Assembly (NCBI RefSeq): GCF_000242255.2
Contig: NC_017033.1
Location: 1,612,001 to 1,676,000, forward strand
Direction of reading: 5' to 3'
DNA length: 64,000 bases
Source of the DNA: Frateuria aurantia DSM 6220
Lineage (GTDB): Bacteria; Pseudomonadota; Gammaproteobacteria; Xanthomonadales; Rhodanobacteraceae
A program made the position numbers and the translations under genes. Of the stretch, positions 53,452 to 62,540 are shown piece after piece (positions within the stretch are counted from its first letter, which is position 1; each line of letters opens with the position of its first letter). The notes beneath the pieces were generated by a model. The model searched no databases, was not told the DNA's origin, and worked only from the letters and a program-made list of their open reading frames with translations.

Positions 53452-55044
53452 ATGTTTACATTTGATTGGTTATCGAACCCTACGGCCTGGGCCGGATTGC
53501 TGACCTTGATCGTGCTGGAGATCGTTCTCGGCATCGACAATCTGGTCTTCGTCGCCATCCTGACCGATAAGTTGCGGGTGGGTCAACGCGACAAGGCACG
53601 GGTTCTGGGCTTGTCCCTGGCGCTGGGGATGCGTCTGCTGCTGCTGTCGGCGATGTCCTGGCTGGTCCGGCTGACGACGCCGGTGATCAGCTGGCACGGG
53701 CTGTCCTTGTCCTGGCGCGATATCGCCCTGGTGCTGGGCGGCATCTTCCTGTTGTTCAAATCGACCCTGGAACTGCACGAGCGGATCGAGGCCGATGACA
53801 GTCATGAGGGCAAGGCTGCTCCCGAGGCCAGGTTCTGGCTGGTGGTGGCGCAGGTGGTGGCGCTGGACGCGGTGTTCTCGCTGGACTCGGTGATCACCGC
53901 GGTCGGCATGTCCGAGCACTTGTCGATGATGATGCTGGCCGTGGTGCTGGCGATGATACTGATGATTTTCGCCAGCAAGCCGCTGGCCAACTTCGTCAAC
54001 AGTCGCCCCACGGTGGTGATCCTGTGCCTTTCCTTCCTGCTGATGATCGGACTCAGCCTCGTTGCGGAAGGTTTCGGTTACACCATTCCCAAGGGTTACC
54101 TGTACAGCGCGATCGGTTTTTCCATCCTGATCGAGGCATTCAATCAAGCCATGCGCCGCAACCGGCGGCGCAGCCTGCTGGCTGGCGCCCGCAGTCTGCG
54201 GGATCGTACCTCTCTGGCCGTATTGCGACTGCTTGGCGTCGGCCATGTCCGCGAAGCCGGTGGCAGCGAGATCGAGGACCTGACCGCCGCCGCACCGGTA
54301 TTTGGCAAGGATGAGCTGGGCATGGTCCGTGAGGTGCTGGATCTGGCCCAGCGCCCGGTGCGCTCCATCATGACGCCGCGTACCGGCATCAGCTGGCTCG
54401 ATCCCTCGGACCCGTTGAGTGTGCAACTGGACGAAGTCAGGGCCTCTCCGCATCAATGGCTGCCGGTGGCGGAGGGCGACCTGGATCGGCTGCAAGGCAT
54501 TGCCTCGGTCCGGGATCTGCTGGGCCAGTTGTTGGGCCCGGCGCCCGCAGCACTGGCACCGGTGCTGCGCACGCCGCTCAGCGTGCCGGCCTCGATGAGC
54601 GTGCTGCGGCTGATCGAGGTCTTTCGCAAGGCCCGTCTGCAGGTGGCTCTGGTCGTGGATGAATACGGCAGCGTGCTGGGACTGGTCACGCCATCGGATG
54701 TGCTGGCCTGTATCGCCGGCGGTTTTGCCGATCCTGATCCGGCGGAAGGCGGCTCGTCGCAAGGCGAGCCGGATGGCAGCTGGCAGGTTGACGCGAGTCT
54801 GGACCTGCGCCGGTTTGAACAGCTCAGCGGGCATGCTCTGAGCCAGGATGGTGCCGCGGATTTTTCCAGTCTGGCCGGCTATGTGCTTCAGCATCTGGGC
54901 CGTCTGCCCAAAGTCGGCGACCATCTGACGGTCGGCGCGCTGGTATTCGAGGTGCTGACCATGCAGGGCGCGCGCATTCAGCGCTTGCGTATCACCCCGC
55001 TCAGCGCAGATGATTCGGCGCTTGCCGCGCAGGAATCCGGCTGA
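53452..55044 (+). CDS. TerC-CBS-CorC membrane protein (YoaE/YegH type)
   Basis: The 530-residue protein joins an N-terminal TerC domain, a CBS pair and a C-terminal CorC/HlyC domain. The TerC part has seven helices, with LEIVLGIDNLVFVAIL and ALDAVFSLDSVITAVGM carrying the acidic residues thought to bind metal. The CBS pair is about 305-430, from RSIMTPRTGISWL to VALVVDEYGSVLGLVTPSDVL. TerC proteins export manganese or support metal loading of exported proteins; the CBS/CorC part is probably regulatory. A TATAGT box at 53402-53407 is a possible -10, but its -35 is weak. The ATG at 53452 aligns with E. coli YoaE. Confidence 0.92.
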   Translation: MFTFDWLSNPTAWAGLLTLIVLEIVLGIDNLVFVAILTDKLRVGQRDKARVLGLSLALGMRLLLLSAMSWLVRLTTPVISWHGLSLSWRDIALVLGGIFLLFKSTLELHERIEADDSHEGKAAPEARFWLVVAQVVALDAVFSLDSVITAVGMSEHLSMMMLAVVLAMILMIFASKPLANFVNSRPTVVILCLSFLLMIGLSLVAEGFGYTIPKGYLYSAIGFSILIEAFNQAMRRNRRRSLLAGARSLRDRTSLAVLRLLGVGHVREAGGSEIEDLTAAAPVFGKDELGMVREVLDLAQRPVRSIMTPRTGISWLDPSDPLSVQLDEVRASPHQWLPVAEGDLDRLQGIASVRDLLGQLLGPAPAALAPVLRTPLSVPASMSVLRLIEVFRKARLQVALVVDEYGSVLGLVTPSDVLACIAGGFADPDPAEGGSSQGEPDGSWQVDASLDLRRFEQLSGHALSQDGAADFSSLAGYVLQHLGRLPKVGDHLTVGALVFEVLTMQGARIQRLRITPLSADDSALAAQESG

Positions 55045-55086
55045 GCCGGTGTCCTGCAAAGCCCATTCCAGTCTTACGGAGCTGTC

Positions 55087-55941
55087 TTGAGTCGACTCAG
55101 TCTTATCCTTCCCGCCAAGAACGAAGCGGCGGCCCTGCGCGATCTGCTGCCACGGCTGCGTGCGGCCCAGCCCGAGGCGGAGGTGATCGTGGTGGATGAC
55201 GGCTCCACCGACCAGACCGTGGAATTGTGCCGCGCGCACGGCGTGACCTGTCTGAGCTCGCCGTATTCGATGGGCAACGGGGCTGCGATCAAACGCGGGG
55301 CAAGGCATGCCCGCGGCGATATTCTGGTATTCATGGATGCCGATGGTCAGCATGACCCTGCCGATGTGGCCAGGCTGCTCGACGTTCTGGAGCAGGGCTA
55401 TGACATGGCGGTGGGCGCTCGTGACTGGAGCAGCCAGGCCGGGGTCGGCCGCGGACTGGCCAACAGTTTCTACAACTGGCTGGCCTCGTGCATGACCGGC
55501 CATCGGGTGGACGATCTGACCTCGGGCTTCCGGGCAGTGCGGGCCGAGCGTTTCAGGGAGTTCCTGCATCTGCTGCCGAATGGTTTCTCCTATCCGACCA
55601 CCAGCACGATGGCTTTTTTCCGCAGCGCCTACCCGGTGGCCTATGTGCCGATCAAGGCGGCGCAGCGGATCGGGCGCAGCCATATCCGGCCACTGCGCGA
55701 CGGCATCCGCTTTCTGCTGATCATTTTCAAGATCGCGACCCTGTATTCGCCCTTGAAGCTGTTCGCACCGGCAGCCGTGGTATTTTTCGGATTGGGTTGC
55801 GTCAACTATCTGTGGACCTATCTGCATTCGGGGCGATTGACCAATGGCAGCACTCTGCTGTGGAGCGCTTCGGTGATCATCTTTCTGATCGGACTGGTTT
55901 CCGAGCAGATCACCGCCTTGACGTACCGCCGCGATGGCTGA
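55087..55941 (+). CDS. Family 2 glycosyltransferase with C-terminal membrane helices
   Basis: The 284-residue protein has a GT-A fold of the polyprenyl-phosphate sugar transferase kind: LSLILPAKNEAAALRDLL, VIVVDDGSTDQT, and FMDADGQHDP with the metal-binding DxD. The later DLTSGFRAVR segment and two C-terminal helices (about 222-242 and 253-275) follow. It probably charges undecaprenyl phosphate with a sugar on the cytoplasmic face. The start is TTG with GGAG 5 bases upstream. The next glycosyltransferase gene overlaps it by 8 bp. Confidence 0.9.
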   Translation: MSRLSLILPAKNEAAALRDLLPRLRAAQPEAEVIVVDDGSTDQTVELCRAHGVTCLSSPYSMGNGAAIKRGARHARGDILVFMDADGQHDPADVARLLDVLEQGYDMAVGARDWSSQAGVGRGLANSFYNWLASCMTGHRVDDLTSGFRAVRAERFREFLHLLPNGFSYPTTSTMAFFRSAYPVAYVPIKAAQRIGRSHIRPLRDGIRFLLIIFKIATLYSPLKLFAPAAVVFFGLGCVNYLWTYLHSGRLTNGSTLLWSASVIIFLIGLVSEQITALTYRRDG

Positions 55942-57157
55942 ATCGCGCCCGCGCCTGCTGGTGCTGGCCTCGACCTATCCGCGCTGGCGCGATGATCACG
56001 AGCCGGGCTTTGTGCACGCGCTATGCAGCCGGCTGGTCGATGATTTCGAGATCGTGGTCGGTACGCCTCATGCCGCCGGTGCTGCGCGCGAAGAGATCAT
56101 GGATGGGGTGCATGTATTCCGGTATCGCTATGCCCCCGAGGTCTGGCAGACCCTGGTCCATGGCGGCGGCATTGTCGCCAATCTGCGGCGCCACGGTTGG
56201 AAGCTGGCTCTGGTGCCCGGTTTTCTGCTGGCCCAGTGCTGGCAGGCGGCGCGCTTGCGACGACGCTTCCAGCCAGCGCTGATCCATGCCCATTGGCTGT
56301 TTCCCCAGGGCCTGGCAGCGGCACTGGCGGCACCTGCGGCCTATGCGGTGACCTCGCATGGCGGTGATCTTTATGGGCTGCGGGGCGCGATCTTCCGGCT
56401 TGTGAAAGCCAGGGTCGCGCAAAAGGCCCGGGCCTTGGCCGTGGTCAGTCGCGCCATGCGCGCCCCCATGCAGGCCCTGGCCGGCCCGGCGGGCCGGATC
56501 GGGGTGTTGCCGATGGGCGTGGATCTGGCTGGCCGCTTCCATCCGGATCCGGCTCTCCCGCGTCGCGGCCTGTTGTTTGTCGGTCGGCTGGTCGAGAAAA
56601 AAGGGCTGGACGTGCTGCTGCGGGCCTTGCCTGCCGTTTTGCGGCAACGTCCCGGTCTGGACCTGACCGTTGTCGGAGAGGGGCCGATGCGCGGGCCGTG
56701 GCAGGCGCTGACAACGAGTCTGGGCCTGGCTGGCCGGGTCCATTTTCTGGGCGCCAGGCGCAGTGACGAGCTGCCGGAGTTTTATCGAGCGGCCGAGGTC
56801 TTTGTGGCGCCCTTTGTGCGGGCTGCCTCGGGTGATCAGGAGGGGCTGGGCCTGGTTCTGGTCGAAGCTCTGGGCTGCGGCTGTCCGGTGGTGGTTTCGG
56901 ATTTGCCGGCCTGTGCCGATGTGCATCAGGGCATGGAGGGGGTACTGACGGTGCCGCCCGGTGATCCGGAGGCACTGGCTGCCAACCTGATTTTGGCCTT
57001 GCAGATCAGAGAGCGGCTGCAGACTGCCGTACTCGCGGCCCAGCCGCTGTTGCGCGCGCGTTTCGGCTGGGATGCCGTGGCTTCGCGTTATGCCGAGTGG
57101 CTGCGCAGGGCGATGGCTGTGCCGGCTGCTGTCACGGAGCCGGACCTGCATGACTGA
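55934..57157 (+). CDS. Family 4 glycosyltransferase
   Basis: The 407-residue GT-B enzyme has an N-terminal Rossmann half with STYPRWRDDHEPGFVHAL and ALIHAHWLFPQGLAAAL. Its C-terminal half has LLFVGRLVEKKGLDVLLRAL, the phosphate-binding VVGEGPMRGPW and the EGLGLVLVEALGCGCPVV motif with the nucleotide-sugar Glu. It should add a hexose to a lipid-linked or secreted glycan. Both ends overlap neighbouring transferase genes, so the four genes form one translation-coupled operon. Confidence 0.92.
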   Translation: MAESRPRLLVLASTYPRWRDDHEPGFVHALCSRLVDDFEIVVGTPHAAGAAREEIMDGVHVFRYRYAPEVWQTLVHGGGIVANLRRHGWKLALVPGFLLAQCWQAARLRRRFQPALIHAHWLFPQGLAAALAAPAAYAVTSHGGDLYGLRGAIFRLVKARVAQKARALAVVSRAMRAPMQALAGPAGRIGVLPMGVDLAGRFHPDPALPRRGLLFVGRLVEKKGLDVLLRALPAVLRQRPGLDLTVVGEGPMRGPWQALTTSLGLAGRVHFLGARRSDELPEFYRAAEVFVAPFVRAASGDQEGLGLVLVEALGCGCPVVVSDLPACADVHQGMEGVLTVPPGDPEALAANLILALQIRERLQTAVLAAQPLLRARFGWDAVASRYAEWLRRAMAVPAAVTEPDLHD

Positions 57158-58076
57158 AGCCGATAACGCCCGGGTGATCGCGGTGACGGTCACCTTCCAT
57201 CCCGATCCGGTCCAGCTGGAGCGCCAGGTGTTGGCATTGAGCGGGGTGGCCCGGCACTGGCTGGTCGACAATGCCTCCACGGCTGCCGAACGGGAGGGCT
57301 TGCGACAGTTGGCCGAGCGCCACCCGCACCTGCAGTTGTTGTGGCTGGATCACAATATGGGGCTGGCCGAGGCCATCAATCGGGCGGTCGCCGCAATGGG
57401 GTCTCAAGCGGACGCGACTTGTTTGCTGCTGCTGGATCAGGATACCGATTGGTCCGTGACGGCTTTGCCGCTGTTGCTTGCCGCGCTGGACGAGGTCACT
57501 GCGGCCTCCGGCGTGCCTTGCATGGTCGGGCCGGCGCTGCGCGATCCGGGCAGCGGCATGAATCACGGCTTTCATGCCATCGACGGCCTGCGCTGGATCA
57601 GGCGCCAGCCCTCCATCGATCGCCGGGTCGCGGTGCCGGTCGCCAGCCTCAATGGCAGTGGCAGCTTGCTGCCGCTGAGTCTGTTCCGGCAGGTGGGTGG
57701 CCTCGAGTCCGGGCTGTTTATCGACCATGTCGATACCGAATTCTCGTTCCGGCTGAGCGCGGCCGGCGCCGGACTCTGGGGGGTGCCCTGGGTCCAGGTC
57801 GATCACGCCATGGGCGAGCGCGGTCGGCGGATCTGGCTGCTGGGCTGGCGATTGTTTCCCGATCGCAGTCCGGCCCGGCATGCCTATCTGTATCGAAACA
57901 CGGTACGACTGCTGCGAAGGTCCTATGTGCCGGCGGTATGGAAATTCTGGGCCGTGCTGAAGCTGGCCCTGACCGCATTGCTGTGCCTGCTGTACGACCC
58001 ACGTCGCCGCGCGCAATGGCGGGCGATGGGGCAGGGCATCCGCGAAGGTCTGGGCCATGACCCCGATGCCAAGTGA
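57150..58076 (+). CDS. Family 2 glycosyltransferase (rhamnosyltransferase-like)
   Basis: The 308-residue enzyme has VIAVTVTFHPD, HWLVDNASTAAE, HNMGLAEAINRAV, LLLLDQDTDW, SGSLLPLSLFRQVGG and FIDHVDTEFSFRL, the pattern of dTDP-rhamnosyltransferases of the RfbF/WbbL group. A hydrophobic C-terminal segment is near residue 280. The ATG at 57150 overlaps the previous stop by 8 bases. The sugar is inferred. Confidence 0.9.
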   Translation: MTEADNARVIAVTVTFHPDPVQLERQVLALSGVARHWLVDNASTAAEREGLRQLAERHPHLQLLWLDHNMGLAEAINRAVAAMGSQADATCLLLLDQDTDWSVTALPLLLAALDEVTAASGVPCMVGPALRDPGSGMNHGFHAIDGLRWIRRQPSIDRRVAVPVASLNGSGSLLPLSLFRQVGGLESGLFIDHVDTEFSFRLSAAGAGLWGVPWVQVDHAMGERGRRIWLLGWRLFPDRSPARHAYLYRNTVRLLRRSYVPAVWKFWAVLKLALTALLCLLYDPRRRAQWRAMGQGIREGLGHDPDAK

Positions 58077-59004
58077 CGCTACACGGGTCCATGCCGTGGT
58101 GGTGGCCTGGCGGCCTGATCGGGCCGACTTGCAGGCGTTGCTGCAGCGCCTGCAGAGTCAGGTCGAACATGTCTGGATCGTCGACAATACCTCGCCCGGC
58201 GAGGGCGAGGTCGAATCATGCCTGTCCCCGGACCGGCTGGGACAGCCGGGCCTGAGCCTGCTGTCCCAGCATTGCAACCTGGGTATCGCCACGGGTTTCA
58301 ATATCGGCCTGCGCGCTGCGTTGGCCGCCGGCGCCAGCCATGTACTGCTCAGCGACCAGGACAGTCTGCCGGCCGAGGATATGGTGGTGCGACTGCTGGA
58401 GGCGGAGCGGAGCCTGCTGGCGCAGGGAAAGTCGCCGGCCGCGGTGGGGCCGGGTTTCAGCAATGCGGTGAATGGCCGACCGTTCCGCTTTCAGGTGTTC
58501 AGCGATGATGGTCGCCGCTGCCATGAAGTGGTCGCCGATGCGCGCATGCCTCTGTTCGAGGTGGGAGCGTTGATTTCATCGGGCTGTCTGATCCGCGCCA
58601 AGGTGCTGGCCGCCGTCGGGCTGATGCGCGATGAGCTGTTTATCGACTATGTGGATATCGAGTGGTGCCATCGGGCGCGCGCCAAGGGTTACACCTGTCA
58701 TGTCTGTGCCGCGGCCGCCCTCGACCACAAGCTGGGCGAGCGGCCGTTGCGGGTCTGGGCCGGGCGCTGGCGGACCCTGACCGAGCATAGTCCGTTGCGG
58801 CTTTACTTCCAGGCCCGCAACGCGATCTGGCTGATCCGGCGGCCTTATATCGCAACATGGTATCGATGGAACCAGCCCAGGTTTCTGCTGGGACGGATCT
58901 ACGTCTACGGCGGATTTTCCAGTCGGCGGCTGGCTTCGCTCCGGATGCTGTTTCGCGGGGTCCGGGATGGTCTGCGCGGGCGAATGGGCGGCCCGCCGGC
59001 CTGA
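58057..59004 (+). CDS. Family 2 glycosyltransferase (rhamnosyltransferase-like)
   Basis: The 315-residue protein is a second transferase of the same type and appears to be a paralogue of the preceding gene. It has VHAVVVAWRPD, VWIVDNTSPGE, HCNLGIATGFNIGL, LLSDQDSLP, GALISSGCLIR and FIDYVDIEWCHRARAKGY. AAGG lies 8 bases before the ATG at 58057; another in-frame ATG is at 58066. It overlaps the upstream gene by 20 bp and ends 17 bp from the opposing flippase gene. Confidence 0.9.
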   Translation: MTPMPSDATRVHAVVVAWRPDRADLQALLQRLQSQVEHVWIVDNTSPGEGEVESCLSPDRLGQPGLSLLSQHCNLGIATGFNIGLRAALAAGASHVLLSDQDSLPAEDMVVRLLEAERSLLAQGKSPAAVGPGFSNAVNGRPFRFQVFSDDGRRCHEVVADARMPLFEVGALISSGCLIRAKVLAAVGLMRDELFIDYVDIEWCHRARAKGYTCHVCAAAALDHKLGERPLRVWAGRWRTLTEHSPLRLYFQARNAIWLIRRPYIATWYRWNQPRFLLGRIYVYGGFSSRRLASLRMLFRGVRDGLRGRMGGPPA

Positions 59005-59021
59005 TCCAGCACGACAGCTGT

Positions 59022-60275
59022 TCAATGGGCTCGATGATCAACCCGCCGTCGCAGTTCCAGCAAGACCCAGGACCAGCCGATCGCGGCCATCAGGGACTCG
59101 TTCAACAGCAAGGCCCAGCCCAGACCGGGGGCTCCCAGTCGGTGGCCCAGCGGCAGCATCAGGACGGCCAGACCCAGCAGGCCGGCCAGATCGTAGATCA
59201 ACCGGCGACCCGGCGGCCCGATGCTGACCAAGGTCTGGGCGGCCATCAGATGCAGGCTCATCGCGGGGATCACCCAGGCCATCATCGGCAGCAGGGTGTC
59301 CAGTCCGGCAAAGGCAGGGCCGAACACCTGGATCAGCCATGGCGCCACCAGACGCAGTGCGGCGGCCAGCAGGCTGCCCAGCAGCAGACAGCTCAGTGCC
59401 AGCCGCCAGGCCAGTTGGCGCAGCCCGGCCTGATCCGTGGCCGCGTGGCGGAACAGGCGGGGTTGGGCCGCCAGCAGCAGGCCGATCATCGGCATGGTGC
59501 CCGCAAACACGATGCGCGAGGCACTGGCATACAGGCCTGCCGCCATGGCTCCGGTGGCATGCAGGGCCAATACCTTGTCCAGCTCCATGGTATTGGCGCT
59601 GACCATGTTCAGCGCGGCATAGGCCGTCCCGTCTCGCAGCTCGGAACCGCGTGGCCGGCGTGGCCGCCAGTTCAGCCGAACGTGGCGACTGACCACCTGC
59701 AACGCCAGCGCCAGACCGATCAGGGCCGCCACGCACTGCAAGGCGACATAGCCCTGCAGGCGGTGGCCGGGAGGCAGGCCAAAACAGGCTGCCATCGCCA
59801 GTACCCGCAGCAGCAAGGGCATGATCTGCAGCAGCTGACCCAGGGGAACGCGCTCCAGAGCCTGCAGTGTCATGCTGAGTTGCACGATCAACGGACTGAG
59901 CACGATCTCGGTCAGGGCAAAGCCGGCCCAGCAGGCCGTAGGGATCAGTCCGGCGCCACTGATGGCCGGCGCCAGCCGCACGTAGATCACGGTCAGGCCC
60001 AGGCCCAGCAGCAGGTGCTGGGGCCAGGCATAGCGCCACACATCGGCCGGGGCCTGGGGCTCCAGCGCGATCCGGCGCATCAGCAAGGTGCCGGCACCCA
60101 GATTGGGCAGCACGCCAAGCACCACGGCCAGGGAGCTGGCGGAGGCGACATTGCCGTACAGGCCGGGCCCGAACAGACGCATGGCCAGCATCAGGCTGCA
60201 GGCCTGGGTCAACAATCGCAGGCCCAGCACCATCATGGTCTGCAGGCCGCTTCGGGCCAGGGACGGCCGCTTCAA
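59022..60275 (-). CDS. Wzx-type polysaccharide flippase
   Basis: The roughly 417-residue membrane protein has about twelve hydrophobic helices and no soluble domain, the pattern of MOP-superfamily O-antigen/teichoic-acid flippases. Supporting segments are RLLTQACSLMLAMRLFGPGLYGNVASASSL near the start and DKVLALHATGAMAAGLYASASRIVFAG in the middle. The start is uncertain: TTG at 60275 gives a short basic end (LKRPSLARSG), and ATG at 60239 begins inside the first helix. The open frame extends further upstream over the DUF2236 gene without similarity. It faces the four glycosyltransferases and may flip their product. Confidence 0.85.
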   Translation of the reverse strand: MKRPSLARSGLQTMMVLGLRLLTQACSLMLAMRLFGPGLYGNVASASSLAVVLGVLPNLGAGTLLMRRIALEPQAPADVWRYAWPQHLLLGLGLTVIYVRLAPAISGAGLIPTACWAGFALTEIVLSPLIVQLSMTLQALERVPLGQLLQIMPLLLRVLAMAACFGLPPGHRLQGYVALQCVAALIGLALALQVVSRHVRLNWRPRRPRGSELRDGTAYAALNMVSANTMELDKVLALHATGAMAAGLYASASRIVFAGTMPMIGLLLAAQPRLFRHAATDQAGLRQLAWRLALSCLLLGSLLAAALRLVAPWLIQVFGPAFAGLDTLLPMMAWVIPAMSLHLMAAQTLVSIGPPGRRLIYDLAGLLGLAVLMLPLGHRLGAPGLGWALLLNESLMAAIGWSWVLLELRRRVDHRAH

Positions 60276-60312
60276 GTCGGCACGCCCGGCGTGATTCGTG
60301 GTCGTTGCCGCA

Positions 60313-61239
60313 TCAGGCCGGCCATTGCTGCAGGATGGTGGGCGATACGCCCATCCGGCGGCAGGCCTTGGCGGCCACCCCATCGGTGAGCGCGCCGCGG
60401 AACCAGGGCGCCATCTGCTGCAGAGCATGGCTGGTCCAGCGGGCGCGGGTCCGGGACAGGGCCGGATGATCCAGCCGGGCCAGGGCCCAGTCCGGAAGCA
60501 GGGCGACACCGGCGCCAAGGAACAATTCCCGGGAAGGGCCGGCCAGCGGCACCGGCAGCTGGATCCGGGTCAGCACATCCAGCACCTCGCGCGATCGGGC
60601 ATCGAAGCGCAGCTGAGGCTGGATGGCCTGCAGATAGGCCTCGACCTCGGCCAGCGAAGCCGGGACATCGGTGGCACCCAGCGCCTCGGCGATGCGGCGG
60701 CTTTCGTCAAAATAGCGATCGATGGCCGCGGCGGGCAGATCGTGCCGGCCATAACGGCGATAACCTTGCAGAAAACTGCTGACCTCGGTGACATGTACCC
60801 AGGTCAGCAGGGCGGGATCATCGGCAGCATAAGGCTGGCCGTCGGTAGTGAAGCCCTTGACCTGACGATGGATGGTCCGTACCCGCCGTATCATCTGTTG
60901 CGCCGCGCGGGTGGGCGCATAAGTCGTCGCGCCGACAAAGGCCGTGGTCCGCCGCAGTCGCCCGACCAGATCATGGCGAAAATTGGAATGATCGTAGACC
61001 CCGGCCAGCGCCGCCGGATGCAGGGTCTGCAGGATCAGAGCGGAAAGACCGCCGGCCAGCATGCCTGCAAAATCGGCATGGATCTTCCAGATCACGCTTT
61101 CCGGTCCGAACAGTCCCGGATCGCCGATGGGCTGTTCGTAGTCGATGGCGCCGACCGGTTCACGCGGGAACGCCGTGCGAACCCACTGCCGCAGCGGTTG
61201 GCGGACAGCGCGGCCGAGTAGCTGTAGAGGTGATGACAT
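60313..61239 (-). CDS. DUF2236 (MpaB-like oxygenase family) protein
   Basis: The 308-residue protein belongs to DUF2236, a helical haem-binding family that includes latex-clearing rubber oxygenase and MpaB. It has GLFGPESVIWKIHADFAGMLAGGLSALILQTLHPAALAGV and TWVHVTEVSSFL, whose histidines are candidate haem or metal ligands. No signal peptide is seen, so it is probably cytoplasmic. The reaction is unknown. The ATG at 61239 (MSSPLQLLG) is chosen over an upstream in-frame start at 61272. The gap to the divergent rhodanese-MoeB gene is 75 bp. Confidence 0.87.
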   Translation of the reverse strand: MSSPLQLLGRAVRQPLRQWVRTAFPREPVGAIDYEQPIGDPGLFGPESVIWKIHADFAGMLAGGLSALILQTLHPAALAGVYDHSNFRHDLVGRLRRTTAFVGATTYAPTRAAQQMIRRVRTIHRQVKGFTTDGQPYAADDPALLTWVHVTEVSSFLQGYRRYGRHDLPAAAIDRYFDESRRIAEALGATDVPASLAEVEAYLQAIQPQLRFDARSREVLDVLTRIQLPVPLAGPSRELFLGAGVALLPDWALARLDHPALSRTRARWTSHALQQMAPWFRGALTDGVAAKACRRMGVSPTILQQWPA

Positions 61240-61314
61240 GGTTGCAGTGTAGCGGCTGGATCTTGCTTGCACAGCGCTGGCAAGTCCTTGTCGGCGGGTC
61301 TAAGCTTGGCGACC

Positions 61315-62481
61315 ATGAGCACGCCCACCGATCTGGCCGGCTGGCTGAACCAGCTGCGCGACCATGTTTCCGAAATCCCCCCGGCCGAGGCCTTGCAGCG
61401 GCAGGTGCAGGGCGCCTTGCTGCTGGATGTGCGCGAGGACGATGAGCGCGCCAGCGGCATGCCCACGGGGGCCAGCGGTCTGTCTCGAGGCTTCCTGGAG
61501 CTGCAGATCGAGCAGCTGGAGCCTGATCGTGAGCGCGAATTGCTGCTGATCTGCGGCAGTGGCACACGTTCGCTGTTCGCTGCCGAAGCCCTGCAGCGGA
61601 TGGGTTATGCCCGCGTCAGCTCGGTACAGGGCGGCCTGAATCGCTGGAAGGCCGAGGGTCTTCCCATCAGCCGTGGTCTGCTCGACGCCGATGCCCGGCA
61701 ACGCTACGCCCGCCAGTTGCGGCTGGAACAGGTCGGCGAAGCCGGCCAGGCCCGTCTGGCCGATGCCTGCATCCTGCTGCTGGGTGCAGGCGGCCTGGGT
61801 TCACCGGCCGCGCTGTATCTGGCCGCCGCCGGGGTGGGGCGACTGACCCTGGTCGATGATGACGTGGTCGAGCGTTCCAATCTGCACCGTCAGGTGATCC
61901 ACGCCGATGCCCGGGTCGGCATGGCCAAGACCGAGTCGGCCAGGGCGGCGCTGCTGGCATTGAACCCGACCATCCAGGTCGACATCCATACCACCCGTCT
62001 GGATGCCGGCAATGTCGAGGAGCTGATCGCGGGTCATGACGTGGTCATCGATGGGGCCGACAATTTCCCGGCCCGCTACCTGCTGACCGCGGCGACCCGG
62101 CGACTGGGCATTCCGCTGGTCTATGGCGCGGTCGAGCGTTTCAGCGGTCAGGTCAGCGTGTTTGATCCGCGCCGTGAGGACGCACCCTGTTATCGCTGCC
62201 TGTTCCCGGACCCGCCGCCGCCGGAGGCCGCGCCCAATTGCAGCGAGGCGGGTGTGCTGGGCGTGCTGCCCGGCATCGTCGGTCTGCTGCAGGCCACCGA
62301 GGCGCTCAAACTGGTATTGGAGATCGGAGAGCCGCTGGTCGGCCGGCTGCTGCAGTTCGATGCCCTGGGCATGCAGTTCCGCAGCACGCGCCTGCCGCGC
62401 GACCCGGACTGCCCGGGCTGCGGCATCGGCGCGCACTTCGAGGGCCATCGTGATCTTGCCGCGAGTTGCGCCAGCGCCTGA
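61315..62481 (+). CDS. moeB: Rhodanese-MoeB/ThiF adenylyltransferase fusion
   Basis: The roughly 388-residue protein has an N-terminal rhodanese domain (about 20-120) with active-site Cys80 in LLICGSGTRS, followed by a MoeB/ThiF E1-like domain. The E1 part has the ATP-site glycines LLLGAGGLGS (about 155-163), ERSNLHRQV, IDGADNFPARY, zinc-type pairs CYRC and CPGC, and a cysteine in APNCSEAGVLG. It should adenylate the C-terminus of a MoaD- or ThiS-like sulfur carrier, with the rhodanese supplying sulfur. In eukaryotic MOCS3/Uba4 the rhodanese is at the C-terminus; here the order is reversed. Confidence 0.9.
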   Translation: MSTPTDLAGWLNQLRDHVSEIPPAEALQRQVQGALLLDVREDDERASGMPTGASGLSRGFLELQIEQLEPDRERELLLICGSGTRSLFAAEALQRMGYARVSSVQGGLNRWKAEGLPISRGLLDADARQRYARQLRLEQVGEAGQARLADACILLLGAGGLGSPAALYLAAAGVGRLTLVDDDVVERSNLHRQVIHADARVGMAKTESARAALLALNPTIQVDIHTTRLDAGNVEELIAGHDVVIDGADNFPARYLLTAATRRLGIPLVYGAVERFSGQVSVFDPRREDAPCYRCLFPDPPPPEAAPNCSEAGVLGVLPGIVGLLQATEALKLVLEIGEPLVGRLLQFDALGMQFRSTRLPRDPDCPGCGIGAHFEGHRDLAASCASA

Positions 62482-62540
62482 CCGCCGAACGCAAGGGCGG
62501 GCGCGGCGGCGTCTCGATCCGATCGCTCAAGCATCGCCAT

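Noticed and set aside
53470-55827. 785-codon antisense frame over the TerC-CBS-CorC gene and first glycosyltransferase
   Set aside because: Both plus-strand genes have clear domains; the antisense frame has none.
58857-60389. 510-codon Gln-rich frame opposite the flippase
   Set aside because: The composition is typical of the reverse of a Leu/Ala-rich membrane protein; no start signal or domains.
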